A stretch of 64,000 nucleotides of DNA. Origin: JACCZX01 sp963786295. GTDB taxonomy: Bacteria; Pseudomonadota; Gammaproteobacteria; Burkholderiales; Burkholderiaceae_F. This document shows positions 41,409-51,071 of the stretch, piece by piece. The notes under the pieces were generated by a model, which was not told where the DNA came from, made no database searches, and worked only from the letters and a program-made list of their open reading frames with translations. Location: contig CAWAYV010000034.1 of assembly GCA_963786295.1 (NCBI GenBank), forward strand, positions 1 to 64,000. Reading direction: 5' to 3'. Position 1 is the first letter of the stretch, and every line of letters starts with the position of its first letter. The position numbers and the translations under genes are program-made.

Positions 41409-42821
41409 ATGGCGACGGCCAAAGACGTAATGAAAACAATAAAGGACAACGAGGTGTTGTTTATCGACCTTCGTTTCACCGATACCAAGGGCAAGGAGCA
41501 GCACGTCTCGGTGCCTGTGAAGGCGTTCGAGGATGACAAATTCGAGCTGGGCCACGCGTTCGATGGCTCGTCCATCGCCGGCTGGAAGGGCATTGAAGCA
41601 TCGGACATGCTGCTGTTGCCCGATCCCGACACGGCGCATATGGACCCGTTTCGCGAAGAGAACACGCTGATCCTGACGTGCGACGTGATCGAGCCGTCGA
41701 CCGGGAAGGGCTACGACCGTGACCCGCGCTCGTTAGCCAAGCGCGCCGAGGCGTTTCTGAAGTCAACCGGAGTGGGCGATACCGCGTATTTCGGCCCCGA
41801 GCCCGAATTTTTTATCTTCGATGCGGTGACTTGGAGCGTCGATATGTCGGGCTCCTTCGTGAAGATCAAGTCCGAAGAAGCACCATGGTCGACCGGCATC
41901 GACTATGAGGCAGGCAATCTGGCGCACCGACCACCCGTTAAAGGCGGCTATTTCCCGGTGCCGCCGACCGACTCGCTGCAGGACATTCGGTCCGAGATCT
42001 GTCTGCTGCTCGAACAACAAGGCGTCGAAGTCGAAGTGCATCACCACGAGGTGGCGGCGCCGGGCCAAAACGAAATTGGCACGAAGTTCAGCACGCTGGT
42101 CAAGCGCGCGGACTGGATGCAGATCTTGAAGTACACGGTGTGGAACGTGGCCGCCAGCTATGGCAAGACAGCGACCTTCATGCCAAAGCCGGTGGTCGGC
42201 GATAACGGCTCGGGCATGCACGTGCACCAATCGGTGTGGAAGGATGGCACCAATCTATTTGCGGGCAACGGCTATGGAGGACTGTCCGATTTCGCGCTCT
42301 ACTACATCGGCGGCATCATCAAACACGCCAAGGCGTTAAATGCCATTACGAACCCGGGCACCAACTCGTATAAGCGCCTGGTTCCGGGTTTCGAAGCGCC
42401 GATTAACCTTGCTTATTCGGCGCGCAATCGTTCGGCGGCATGCCGCATTCCGTATGTTTCCAATCCAAAGGGACGCCGAGTCGAAGTGCGCTTTCCCGAT
42501 CCGACCGCAAATTCTTATCTGGCATTTTCAGCGATGCTGATGGCCGGGCTCGATGGTGTGGAAAACAAGATTCATCCTGGCGAGCCGATGGACAAGAACC
42601 TGTACGACCTGGAACCTGAAGAAGCGGCCAAGGTTCCGCATCCCTGCGCTTCGCTGGAAGAGGCGCTCGACAACCTCGACCGCGATCGTGAGTTCCTGAC
42701 GCGCGGCGGTGTGTTCAGCAACGATCTGATCGACGCCTATATCGCGCTGAAAATGGACGAGGTCACACGCTTCCGGATGACGACTCACCCGCTCGAATTC
42801 GACATGTATTACGGGTCGTAG
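41409..42821 (+). CDS. glnA: Glutamine synthetase type I
   Basis: The 470-residue enzyme joins ammonia to glutamate. It has FIDLRFTDTKGKEQH, FDGSSIAGWKGIEASDM, FGPEPEFFIFD, NGSGMHVHQS and RNRSAACRIP. The adenylylation loop LYDLEPEEAAKVP carries the conserved Tyr. A sigma-54 promoter and two NtrC-type sites lie upstream, and ntrBC lie downstream, so nitrogen limitation is the expected inducer. Length is normal. Confidence 0.97.
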   Translation: MATAKDVMKTIKDNEVLFIDLRFTDTKGKEQHVSVPVKAFEDDKFELGHAFDGSSIAGWKGIEASDMLLLPDPDTAHMDPFREENTLILTCDVIEPSTGKGYDRDPRSLAKRAEAFLKSTGVGDTAYFGPEPEFFIFDAVTWSVDMSGSFVKIKSEEAPWSTGIDYEAGNLAHRPPVKGGYFPVPPTDSLQDIRSEICLLLEQQGVEVEVHHHEVAAPGQNEIGTKFSTLVKRADWMQILKYTVWNVAASYGKTATFMPKPVVGDNGSGMHVHQSVWKDGTNLFAGNGYGGLSDFALYYIGGIIKHAKALNAITNPGTNSYKRLVPGFEAPINLAYSARNRSAACRIPYVSNPKGRRVEVRFPDPTANSYLAFSAMLMAGLDGVENKIHPGEPMDKNLYDLEPEEAAKVPHPCASLEEALDNLDRDREFLTRGGVFSNDLIDAYIALKMDEVTRFRMTTHPLEFDMYYGS

Positions 42822-42838
42822 AGGCGGGCATAAGGATA

Positions 42839-42862
42839 GGGCGGCGGCCAGCGCCGCCGTCC
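42839..42862 (+). terminator. Hairpin after glnA
   Basis: Stem CGGCGGC/GCCGCCG (42842-42848 with 42853-42859), extended by G-T, G-C and G-C, with a 4-nt loop. No T-tract follows, so it could be a partial terminator lowering expression of the ntrBC genes. Confidence 0.45.
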
Positions 42863-42964
42863 CACGAATGCGGGAACTGGACCGACAAGACGGCTTAATC
42901 GCCAGATTTAAGGGCGAATACCTGCCTTACACTGCGCGCCTCTCGCATCCGAGGGAATCGCACT

Positions 42965-43480
42965 GTGACGCGCCTTGCCTCATTGATCGCCTTCATTTCC
43001 TGCGCCTTGGTGTCGACGGCGGCGTCGGCACAATCGTCCGATATTTTCGAGTGCGTCGGCGAAGGTGGCGAGAAGGTGTTTACGAACACCGGCAATCTGA
43101 AGAAGTGCAAGCGAATGGACGTGCAGCCGATTTTGACACTGCCGGCGTCGCGTGTGCCGCAAGCCAGAAACGGTGTGCAGCCTGCGCTCGACCAGCGCAC
43201 AGCAGTATCGCCCGCCAGCTTTCCGCGCGTCGATGGCGACACGCAGCGCACGCGGGACAGCGATCGCCGGCGCATTTTGGAAGACGAGTTAAAGGGCGAG
43301 GAAGAGCGGTTAGCCAAGCTCAAATCCGAGTTCAACAACGGCGAGCCCGAGCGGCGCAGCGATGAGCGCAACTTCGCGCTTTACAAGGAGCGGGTGCAGC
43401 GCCTGCAGGAAGATATCGCTCGTACCGAGAACAACGTTCGCGCGCTTGCGCGCGAGATGTCACTGCTCAAAATCCAGTAG
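42965..43480 (+). CDS. Secreted DUF4124-type protein between glnA and ntrB
   Basis: The 171-residue protein starts with GTG 42965. It has a signal peptide (LASLIAFISCALVSTAASA), a short DUF4124-like N-terminal region (DIFECVGEGGEKVFTN) and a C-terminal coiled coil rich in Glu and Arg (RRRILEDELKGEEERLAKLK, RVQRLQEDIARTENNVRALA). It is likely periplasmic. A gene of this kind is often found between glnA and ntrB in betaproteobacteria; its function is not known. Confidence 0.8.
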   Translation: MTRLASLIAFISCALVSTAASAQSSDIFECVGEGGEKVFTNTGNLKKCKRMDVQPILTLPASRVPQARNGVQPALDQRTAVSPASFPRVDGDTQRTRDSDRRRILEDELKGEEERLAKLKSEFNNGEPERRSDERNFALYKERVQRLQEDIARTENNVRALAREMSLLKIQ

Positions 43481-43507
43481 TTCAGTCCTCGTTGCGCGAG
43501 ACCGTGC

Positions 43508-44575
43508 ATGAGCGCGGTCGAGTTGCTCGCGCTTACGCAACCGCCGTACGACGGCCTTGATCTGCTGTCTACCGCCGTGCTGCTGGTCGATCGTGGCGGG
43601 CGCATTGCCCATGTCAATCAGTCGGCCGAATTGCTGTTCGACACGTCTCGCAAGACGTTGGTGGGCCAGCTCGCCGGGCGCGTGCTCGGCGACGACGCGG
43701 AAATGCGTCAGCTGGTGGCCGATGCACAAGCCAACGCTTTTGGTCAGCGCAAGCAGATCATGGAGCTGCGGCGAATCGGACGCGATCCGCTTCCGGTACG
43801 CGTGATCGCCGCCGTGCAATTCGTCGAGAACATTCCGCTAGTGCTCGAAGTCACCGAGATCGAGCAACAGCTGAAGGTCGATCGCGAAGAGCGGCAAATC
43901 GGCCTGACGGAAGCAAATCGCGAGTTGCTGCGCAATCTCGCGCACGAGATCAAGAATCCGCTGGGTGGCGTACGCGGCGCGGCGCAGCTTCTCGAAGCCG
44001 AGCTCGCGAGCAGCGAACAGCGCGAATACACGCGCGTCATCATCGCCGAGGCCGACCGCCTACACGCGCTGGTCGATCGATTGCTGATGCCGCATCGCGC
44101 GCCCCGCGTCGTGGCCGAGATGAATATTCACGAAGTGTGCGAGCGGGTGCGGCTGATCATGGTGTCCGAGTTTCCGCGTGGACTGACGATCACGCGCGAT
44201 TACGACGCCAGCGCTCCCGAGTTTCGCGGGGACAAAGAGCAGTTGATCCAGGCACTGTTGAACGTCGTGCGCAACGCGGCACAGGCGCTCGACGGCCGCA
44301 TCGCAGCAGGTGACGCCGAGATCATATTGCGCACGCGCGTCGCGCGGCAGGTGACCATTGCGCGCGCCAGGCATCGGTTGGCGCTCGATTTGCACGTAAT
44401 CGACAACGGACCCGGTATCGCCGATCAACTGAAGGATCGAATTTTCTTTCCGCTGGTATCAGGCCGCGACGGCGGCAACGGCCTCGGCCTCACGCTTGCG
44501 CAAACGTTCATTCAGCAGCACGACGGCATGATCGAGGCCGACAGCCGGCCGGGCCGCACGAGTTTCCGAATTTGA
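43508..44575 (+). CDS. glnL: Nitrogen regulation histidine kinase NtrB
   Basis: The 355-residue soluble kinase has a PAS domain (STAVLLVDRGGRIAHVNQSA), H-box LLRNLAHEIKNPLGG (His146), an N-box region (LIQALLNVVRNAAQAL), DNGPGIAD and GGNGLGLTLAQTF. It phosphorylates NtrC under PII control when nitrogen is scarce. It is 10 bp before ntrC. Confidence 0.94.
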   Translation: MSAVELLALTQPPYDGLDLLSTAVLLVDRGGRIAHVNQSAELLFDTSRKTLVGQLAGRVLGDDAEMRQLVADAQANAFGQRKQIMELRRIGRDPLPVRVIAAVQFVENIPLVLEVTEIEQQLKVDREERQIGLTEANRELLRNLAHEIKNPLGGVRGAAQLLEAELASSEQREYTRVIIAEADRLHALVDRLLMPHRAPRVVAEMNIHEVCERVRLIMVSEFPRGLTITRDYDASAPEFRGDKEQLIQALLNVVRNAAQALDGRIAAGDAEIILRTRVARQVTIARARHRLALDLHVIDNGPGIADQLKDRIFFPLVSGRDGGNGLGLTLAQTFIQQHDGMIEADSRPGRTSFRI

Positions 44576-44585
44576 TTCCGCTCGG

Positions 44586-46097
44586 ATGGCCCACCTCACG
44601 GCTGCGCGGCCGCAGCGGGCGGCCGGCGGTGCGCTGAAGCCCGTCTGGATCGTCGACGACGACCGCTCGATCCGCTGGGTGTTGGAGAAAGCGCTGGCGC
44701 GCGAGAACATTCCCTGCAGAGCATTCGGCGGCGCGCAGGAGGTGCTGTCCGAACTCGAGCACGAGACTCCCCAAGTGCTGGTGTCCGATATCCGCATGCC
44801 CGGAGTCAACGGCACCGAGCTGTTGCGCGCGGTCAAGCGCAAGCACCCCGCGCTGCCGGTGATCATCATGACGGCGTTTTCGGACCTGGACAGTGCGGTG
44901 TCCTCGTTTCAGGGTGGAGCGTTCGAGTATTTGCCGAAGCCGTTCGACGTGGACAAGGCGGTCGAGCTGATCCGTCGCGCGGTCGATGAAAGCGTGCGCG
45001 AGTCGCAGGCAGACGAATCACTGTCCGACGTGCCCGAGATTCTTGGGCAAGCGCCGTCGATGCAGGAAGTGTTTCGTGCGATTGGCCGTTTGTCGCAGTC
45101 GAATGTGACTGTACTTTTAACGGGCGAATCGGGCAGCGGCAAAGAAGTAGTCGCACGCGCGTTGCACAAGCACAGCCCGCGCTCGCAGATGCCATTCATC
45201 GCGCTCAACATGGCGGCGATTCCGCGCGATTTGCTGGAAAGCGAATTGTTCGGCCACGAGCGCGGCGCGTTCACCGGCGCGCAGGCGATGCGACGTGGTC
45301 GCTTCGAGCAGGCCGAAGGTGGCACGCTGTTTCTCGACGAGATCGGCGACATGCCATCCGAATTACAAACGCGCCTGCTGCGCGTGTTGTCGGACGGCAC
45401 GTATTACCGCGTCGGCGGCCATCAACCGATCAACGCCGACGCGCGTGTCATTGCGGCCACGCATCAGAATCTCGAAGAGCGGGTGCGCCAGGGCTCTTTC
45501 CGCGAGGATCTGTATCACCGCTTGAACGTGATCAAGCTGCGGCTGCCGTCGTTGCGCGAACGGCGCGAAGACATTGCGCTGCTCGCGCGGCACTTTCTTG
45601 CGAAAAGCGCAGCCGAGCTTGCCGTCGATCCGAAACGGTTGTCCGATGAGGCGCTGGCCTTCATCAGCCAGCTGCCGTTCCCAGGCAACGTGCGGCAATT
45701 GGAAAACCTGTGCCATTGGTTGACCGTGCTCGCTCCGGCGCAAGTGGTGAAGGTCGAAGATTTGCCGCCGGAAGTCCGGCAGGAAACTGCTTCGTCGCTT
45801 GCTCTGGCAGCACCGTTGGGCGGTGCAGTTGCGGTCAACGGCGCTCCTCTGCCGGTGCCCTCCGCGACGGTGTGGTCCGATCAAGACTGGCTGACGCAAT
45901 TGACGGCAGAAGTCGAGCGCCGGCTGAAGGCGGGCACCCCCGATGTAATGGACGCGCTGGCGCGCGAATTCGAAGCGACGGTGATACGCACCGCGCTCAA
46001 GCACACGCACGGACGACGCATCGATGCCGCCACGCGTCTCGGCGTGGGGCGCAACACGATTACGCGCAAAATTCAGGATCTCGGGCTGGAAGACTAG
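44586..46097 (+). CDS. glnG: Nitrogen regulation response regulator NtrC
   Basis: The 503-residue protein has a receiver (VWIVDDDRSIRWVLEKALAR, phospho-Asp in LVSDIRMPG, lysine in YLPKPFDV) and an AAA+ domain with GESGSGKE. The activator loop is GAFTGA (ERGAFTGAQAMRRGR), Walker B is GGTLFLDEIGD, and the Fis HTH is AATRLGVGRNTITRKIQDLG. It activates sigma-54 promoters such as that of glnA. About 17 residues precede the usual NtrC start, so a later initiation is possible. Intact. Confidence 0.95.
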   Translation: MAHLTAARPQRAAGGALKPVWIVDDDRSIRWVLEKALARENIPCRAFGGAQEVLSELEHETPQVLVSDIRMPGVNGTELLRAVKRKHPALPVIIMTAFSDLDSAVSSFQGGAFEYLPKPFDVDKAVELIRRAVDESVRESQADESLSDVPEILGQAPSMQEVFRAIGRLSQSNVTVLLTGESGSGKEVVARALHKHSPRSQMPFIALNMAAIPRDLLESELFGHERGAFTGAQAMRRGRFEQAEGGTLFLDEIGDMPSELQTRLLRVLSDGTYYRVGGHQPINADARVIAATHQNLEERVRQGSFREDLYHRLNVIKLRLPSLRERREDIALLARHFLAKSAAELAVDPKRLSDEALAFISQLPFPGNVRQLENLCHWLTVLAPAQVVKVEDLPPEVRQETASSLALAAPLGGAVAVNGAPLPVPSATVWSDQDWLTQLTAEVERRLKAGTPDVMDALAREFEATVIRTALKHTHGRRIDAATRLGVGRNTITRKIQDLGLED

Positions 46098-46270
46098 GGC
46101 AAGCAGAAAAGCAAGCCCTGAGCGCTGCACGCTGAACCTGCAGTCTCTGCATTTCGTCGCACCTTGCCGCAGTTCGTCGCAGCGACCGTGACGTCCACGG
46201 CGGGTCGAGGATAATCGCGCCCCATTACGGATCACATGCCAACAAGCCATGGATCCCGGGGGATTTTTAG

Positions 46271-47440
46271 ATGCGCAAACGCACAGTATGGAGTCTGACC
46301 GCGGCACTGGCGGCAATCGTCATCGCGGGCGCTGCGATTGCGATTTCGTCGAAGATAGCGGATCAAGACGCTGCAAAGAAGAAGGAGCGCCCGCCGCTTG
46401 AATTTACTCAGAGCGACGTCGTCTCGTTGCAACCGAAACGTCTATCGGTCGAAGTCACGGTGCCGGGATCGGTGCAGGCGGTTTCACAGGCGACCGTACG
46501 GGCGAAGCTGTCGGCAGAGATCAAACGCGTGCTGGTGCGCGAAGGCGACCGTGTCACTGCCGGCCAAGCGATCGCCGAGTTCGATACCGCGCATTTGCGG
46601 GCGCAAATGGCCGAGCGCAAGGCCACGCTCGAATCGGCGCGCGCCCAGCTTGCAATGGCTGAGCGGACTCGCGAATCCAACGCGCAATTGGTCAAGCAAA
46701 ACTTCATTTCGCAGAATGCGTTTGATACGGCCGACAAGGCGCACCAGGTGCAGCTCGCTGCGTTGGCTGCCGCAAAAGCCCAACTCGAGCTTACGGAGCT
46801 GTCGATGACCGATGCTGTCGTGCGTTCACCGATCTCAGGGACGGTATCCAAGCGCCATGTGCAGCCCGGTGAGAAGGTGAGCTTCGACGCGCCGTTACTG
46901 TCGATCGTGGACCTGGCGCAATTGGAGGTGCAGGCGCAGGTGCCGATTTCCGACGTCACTCAGATTCGCAAGGGCATGCCGACACATGTCGACGTCGAAG
47001 GCATCGACGGCCGCAAGTTCGAGGGCCGGGTCGAGCGCATCAATCCAAGCGCAGAGCCCGGCACGCGCACGATCAATATCTACGTTTCGCTGGCGAACGA
47101 GGACTCCTTGTTAAAGACCGGCATGTTCGCGCGTGTGTTGCTGACGATTTCCCCCGAAGCTGAAGTGCCCGCGCTGCCGCTATCGGCCGTGCGCACCGAG
47201 GCCGCGCAGCCTTTCGTCTGGGTTGTCGCCGATCAGAAACTCGCGCGCCGCAATATCGTCACGGGTAAGCGCGACGAGCGTGCTCAGTGGGTCGAGGTGA
47301 CCTCGGGATTGGCGCCGGGCGAAGTCGTGCTCGCGACGAAATTCGATAATTTGAAGGACGGTCTCGCTGCGAAGGTGATCAGCCTGACCCCCGATTCAAA
47401 TGTCGCCGACAAAGATCGTCGAGCGCCGGCGAGAAACTAG
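46271..47440 (+). CDS. RND efflux periplasmic adaptor (membrane fusion protein)
   Basis: The 389-residue protein has an N-terminal membrane anchor (LTAALAAIVIAGAAIAIS). A lipoyl/biotinyl-like half-motif (QATVRAKLSAEIKRVLVREG), an alpha-hairpin, the second half (VRSPISGTVSKRHVQPGEKV), and beta-barrel and membrane-proximal domains follow. It links an inner-membrane RND pump to an outer-membrane channel. The pump gene starts 16 bp after the stop; no TolC-like gene is nearby. Confidence 0.92.
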   Translation: MRKRTVWSLTAALAAIVIAGAAIAISSKIADQDAAKKKERPPLEFTQSDVVSLQPKRLSVEVTVPGSVQAVSQATVRAKLSAEIKRVLVREGDRVTAGQAIAEFDTAHLRAQMAERKATLESARAQLAMAERTRESNAQLVKQNFISQNAFDTADKAHQVQLAALAAAKAQLELTELSMTDAVVRSPISGTVSKRHVQPGEKVSFDAPLLSIVDLAQLEVQAQVPISDVTQIRKGMPTHVDVEGIDGRKFEGRVERINPSAEPGTRTINIYVSLANEDSLLKTGMFARVLLTISPEAEVPALPLSAVRTEAAQPFVWVVADQKLARRNIVTGKRDERAQWVEVTSGLAPGEVVLATKFDNLKDGLAAKVISLTPDSNVADKDRRAPARN

Positions 47441-47456
47441 CCGCGAGAGCCAGCCT

Positions 47457-50400
47457 ATGTGGATGACGCGCGTTTCGATCAATCACCCTGTGTTTGCCAC
47501 GATGGTGATGGTCGCCCTGACGGTGCTCGGACTCTTTTCGTACGCGAAGTTAGGTGTCGAGGCGATGCCCGATGTGCGTCCGCCGCTGGTGTCGATCCAA
47601 GTGCGTTATCCGGGTGCGTCGCCCGAGCAGGTTGAAAACGATCTGGCGAAACCGATTGAAAACGCAGTCAACACCGTTGCCGGGGTCAAGCGCATTCTTT
47701 CGGCCTCGTACGAGGGCATCTCGTTTACCTGGATCGAGTTCCGGCTGGATGTCGATACCGACCGCGTGACACAGGAAGTGCGCGACAAGATTGCGCAGAT
47801 TCGTGCCGGCTTTCCGCGCGACGTCAAGGATCCAGTCGTACAGCGCGGCGGCGACGAGAACGACGAGCCGGTTGCGTTTTATGCACTGCTGGGCAGTGGG
47901 CTGTCACAGCGCCAGTTGACGACCCTCGGCGAACAGGTCGTGCAAAAGGGCTTTGAGCGAGTCAGTGGCGTCGGCAGGGTTTCGCTTGGCGGAACCGTGA
48001 CGCGCGAGATCCAAGTGCGGGTCGACCCGGGTCGATTGACCGCGTTCGGCCTGACCGTCGATCAAGTCGTGACCGCTCTGCGCAACGCAAACGTCAGCGT
48101 TCCGGTCGGCACGATCAGCAACAACACGGTCGAAGCCATAGTCCGCGTCGACGGCCGCATCGAAGAGCCAGCCAATTTTGGCAAGATCATCGTGGCGCGC
48201 AAGAGTGGGGCGCCGATCCTGCTGTCGCAGGTTGCCGAAGTGTTCGATACCGAGCGCGAGCGCAATTCTATCGCTCGCATCAACGGGGTTCCGGCGATCA
48301 GCTTCTATGTCTTCAAGGCGCAGGATGCCAATATCGTGCAGGTTGGCGACAGCCTGAAAGTTGCTGCCGGAGACATTCGCAAGTTGTTGCCTGCGGGTAC
48401 AGAACTGAAGCTGTTGCGCTCGACGTCCGACTTCGTCAAAGGCGCAGTGAACAACGTGAAGATAACGATCGTTGAGGGCGCACTGCTGACGGTTCTGATT
48501 GTGTTCTTGTTTCTGGGCAGTTGGCGCAGCACGGTGATTACTGGGCTCACCCTTCCGATCGCGGTCATCGCCACGTTCATTTCGCTCAGGGTCTTCGGCT
48601 TTACGTTGAACTACATGACGATGATGGCGTTGAGCCTCACCATCGGCCTGTTGATCGACGATGCGATCGTCGTGCGCGAGAACATCGTGCGCCACATTCA
48701 CATGGGCAAAGACCACTACACCGCCGCACGCGAGGGCACCGACGAGATTGGTCTTGCTGTGCTCGCTACGACGTTCTCGATCGTGGCTGTGTTTGTGCCG
48801 ATCGCGTTCATGGGCGGCATCGTCGGCAAGTTTTTCTATCCATTCGGCATCACCGTAGCGGTTGCAGTGCTGGTGTCACTTTTCGTCAGCTTTACGCTGG
48901 ACCCGATGCTGTCCGCGGTGTGGCGTGATCCTCCGCGTGGCATGCACGATGCGCGTTTCGTGGGCCCGGTGTTGCGAGGCTTCGATCGCTTCATGAATCG
49001 GGTGCATGCGATCTATGGCCGGCTACTTGGCTGGGTCCTGTCGCAGCGCCAATGGACGCTTGGCACGACGGTGCCGAAGCTCAACGTTCCGGTCGGTGTG
49101 CCGTCGATTGGCGTATGGCGCGCGTTGCGCACGCTGGACGCACGTCATCTGAAGCCGCGCTTTGCAACGATCAGCCCGCGCGGAATTACGTTGTGGGTCG
49201 CAGCGCTGAGTTTTGCGCTCGCGATTCCGATCGCCGGTGTCGTTGGCACCGAGATGATGCCGGAGAGCGACGAGAGCTTTACCAGCGTTCGGTTGACGAT
49301 GCCAGTCGGCTCCAGCCTCGAATACGCGGACGAGCGCGTCAAACGCGTCGAACAGGCGCTGCGCGAATTCAAGGAGATCGATTCGATCGATACCGGCATT
49401 GGCACCGAGGGCGCCAAGAATACCGGCAGGCTCAATCTAAAGCTGGTGCCTCGCTCCGAGCGCGATCGCTCGCAGAAGAAGCTTGAACAGGCTATCCGTC
49501 AACGGCTCGCGGCGATCCCGGGGATCGAAATGAAAGTGGGCTGGGGTGGCCCGATTTACGTCGCGCTACTCGGCAATAACGATGCCGAGATGCAGCGCGT
49601 GATCGCCGATCTGCGACAGAAAATCCAGTCGATTCGCGGTATCACGGATATCGAAGTGTCATTGAAAGAAGGCACGCCTGCGTTGTCCGTCCGTTTGAAG
49701 CCCGAGCTTGCCTCCGAGTATGGCCTTACGTACGCGCAGCTTGGCACGACGCTGCGTGCATTGATCGGCGGCGAGAACTCCGGCTACTGGCTTGCGCCCG
49801 ATGGTCAGAACTATGAAGTGATCACGCAGATTCCGCGCGCCAGCCGCACCGTGATCGACGATATTTCGGGAATGAACATCGCCACCGGCCGGCAATTAGC
49901 CGACGGCACCCCCGAGGTTATTCCGCTGCGCTCGATTGCGACGATCGAACGCACGTTCAATCCGGAAAATATCCGGCGCCAGGATTTGCAGCGCAGGATT
50001 GCACTGTGGGCCAACGTGGAGGGCCGGCCCTCGGGCGACGCGGGCAAGGAGGTACAGGCGATGGTGAAAGCCTATGAGCTGCCGCCTGGGTTGCGTTTCG
50101 ACGTAGGCGGTCAGATTCGCGACCAGGAAGAGGTCAATGCGGCGATCTTCGGCGCACTTGCACTCGCGGTGATCTTTATCTACATCGTGCTCGCATCGCA
50201 GTTCGGCAGCTTCCTGCAGCCGATCGCGATCATGGCGTCGCTGCCGCTGTCGATCGTCGGCGTCATGCTTGCGCTGCTGCTTACCAAGACGACACTGAAC
50301 ATCTTCTCGATGATCGGCATCGTGTTCCTAATGGGCCTGGTGACGAAGAACGCAATTTTGCTGGTGGACTTTGCAAACAAGGGCCAGCGCGAAGGTCTTG

Positions 50401-50690
50401 GGCGTAACGATGCGTTGCTGGCTGCGGGCCAGGTGCGCCTGCGTCCGATTTTGATGACGACTGCGGCGATGATCTTCGGTATGTTGCCGCTAGCGATCGG
50501 ACTGGGTGAAGGCTCTGAGCAGCAAGCGCCGATGGGACGTGCGATCATCGGCGGCGTCATTACGTCGACATTATTGACATTGGTCGTCGTGCCGGTGATC
50601 TATACCTATCTCGACGCTTTGGAGCGGCGTCTAAAGGGACGTCGTCGCGGGGCGCCCGCGCTGGCGCATCAGCCGGCCCAGCATCTTTAG
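47457..50690 (+). CDS. RND-family efflux transporter (AcrB/HAE1 type)
   Basis: The 1077-residue pump starts at ATG 47457 (MWMTRVSINHPVFATMVMVA), the conserved first helix. The usual duplication is visible: two large periplasmic loops and twelve helices. The AcrB-like TM4 segment reads MMALSLTIGLLIDDAIVVREN, with the proton-relay Asp pair. A C-terminal ASLPLSIVGVMLALLLTKTT and GIVFLMGLVTKNAILLVDFA follow. Length is slightly above the 1030-1050 norm because of a longer central linker near 48950-49150. Substrate not deducible. Confidence 0.94.
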   Translation: MWMTRVSINHPVFATMVMVALTVLGLFSYAKLGVEAMPDVRPPLVSIQVRYPGASPEQVENDLAKPIENAVNTVAGVKRILSASYEGISFTWIEFRLDVDTDRVTQEVRDKIAQIRAGFPRDVKDPVVQRGGDENDEPVAFYALLGSGLSQRQLTTLGEQVVQKGFERVSGVGRVSLGGTVTREIQVRVDPGRLTAFGLTVDQVVTALRNANVSVPVGTISNNTVEAIVRVDGRIEEPANFGKIIVARKSGAPILLSQVAEVFDTERERNSIARINGVPAISFYVFKAQDANIVQVGDSLKVAAGDIRKLLPAGTELKLLRSTSDFVKGAVNNVKITIVEGALLTVLIVFLFLGSWRSTVITGLTLPIAVIATFISLRVFGFTLNYMTMMALSLTIGLLIDDAIVVRENIVRHIHMGKDHYTAAREGTDEIGLAVLATTFSIVAVFVPIAFMGGIVGKFFYPFGITVAVAVLVSLFVSFTLDPMLSAVWRDPPRGMHDARFVGPVLRGFDRFMNRVHAIYGRLLGWVLSQRQWTLGTTVPKLNVPVGVPSIGVWRALRTLDARHLKPRFATISPRGITLWVAALSFALAIPIAGVVGTEMMPESDESFTSVRLTMPVGSSLEYADERVKRVEQALREFKEIDSIDTGIGTEGAKNTGRLNLKLVPRSERDRSQKKLEQAIRQRLAAIPGIEMKVGWGGPIYVALLGNNDAEMQRVIADLRQKIQSIRGITDIEVSLKEGTPALSVRLKPELASEYGLTYAQLGTTLRALIGGENSGYWLAPDGQNYEVITQIPRASRTVIDDISGMNIATGRQLADGTPEVIPLRSIATIERTFNPENIRRQDLQRRIALWANVEGRPSGDAGKEVQAMVKAYELPPGLRFDVGGQIRDQEEVNAAIFGALALAVIFIYIVLASQFGSFLQPIAIMASLPLSIVGVMLALLLTKTTLNIFSMIGIVFLMGLVTKNAILLVDFANKGQREGLGRNDALLAAGQVRLRPILMTTAAMIFGMLPLAIGLGEGSEQQAPMGRAIIGGVITSTLLTLVVVPVIYTYLDALERRLKGRRRGAPALAHQPAQHL

Positions 50691-50732
50691 CCCAGGCTTA
50701 GTCATAATCGCTTCTGCCGATGGAGCAACGCG

Positions 50733-51050
50733 ATGAGCACTGAACCTGCAGCGTCAATCGATTCGAATGCCGTTGCAAGCGCAGAACAACGGGCCCGCCG
50801 CAGGCTCGTTGCCGAAAAAGGCTTCTACGTTCACCTCGTCACTTACGTCGCGGTGATCAGCGGATTGTTCATCATCAACGCGCTTACCGGATCCGGCCGG
50901 TGGTGGTTTGTCTGGCCTGCCATCGGATGGGGTATCGGTCTCACCATCCACGCACTGTCCACTTTCGGCCTGATTGGCTTGTTCGGTCGCGACTGGGAAG
51001 AGCGCCGGCTCAAGGAGTTGGTGGAGGAAGAGCAGCGCCGCCGCGTCTAA
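50733..51050 (+). CDS. 2TM-domain protein
   Basis: The 105-residue protein has two helices (FYVHLVTYVAVISGLFIINA and WFVWPAIGWGIGLTIHALST) and the terminal FGLIGLFGRDWEERRLKELV, typical of the 2TM domain that also ends some LytTR and kinase proteins. The N-terminus is charged and cytoplasmic. No function is assigned. Confidence 0.85.
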   Translation: MSTEPAASIDSNAVASAEQRARRRLVAEKGFYVHLVTYVAVISGLFIINALTGSGRWWFVWPAIGWGIGLTIHALSTFGLIGLFGRDWEERRLKELVEEEQRRRV

Positions 51051-51071
51051 GTCGATTCGCTCTTGCTACCC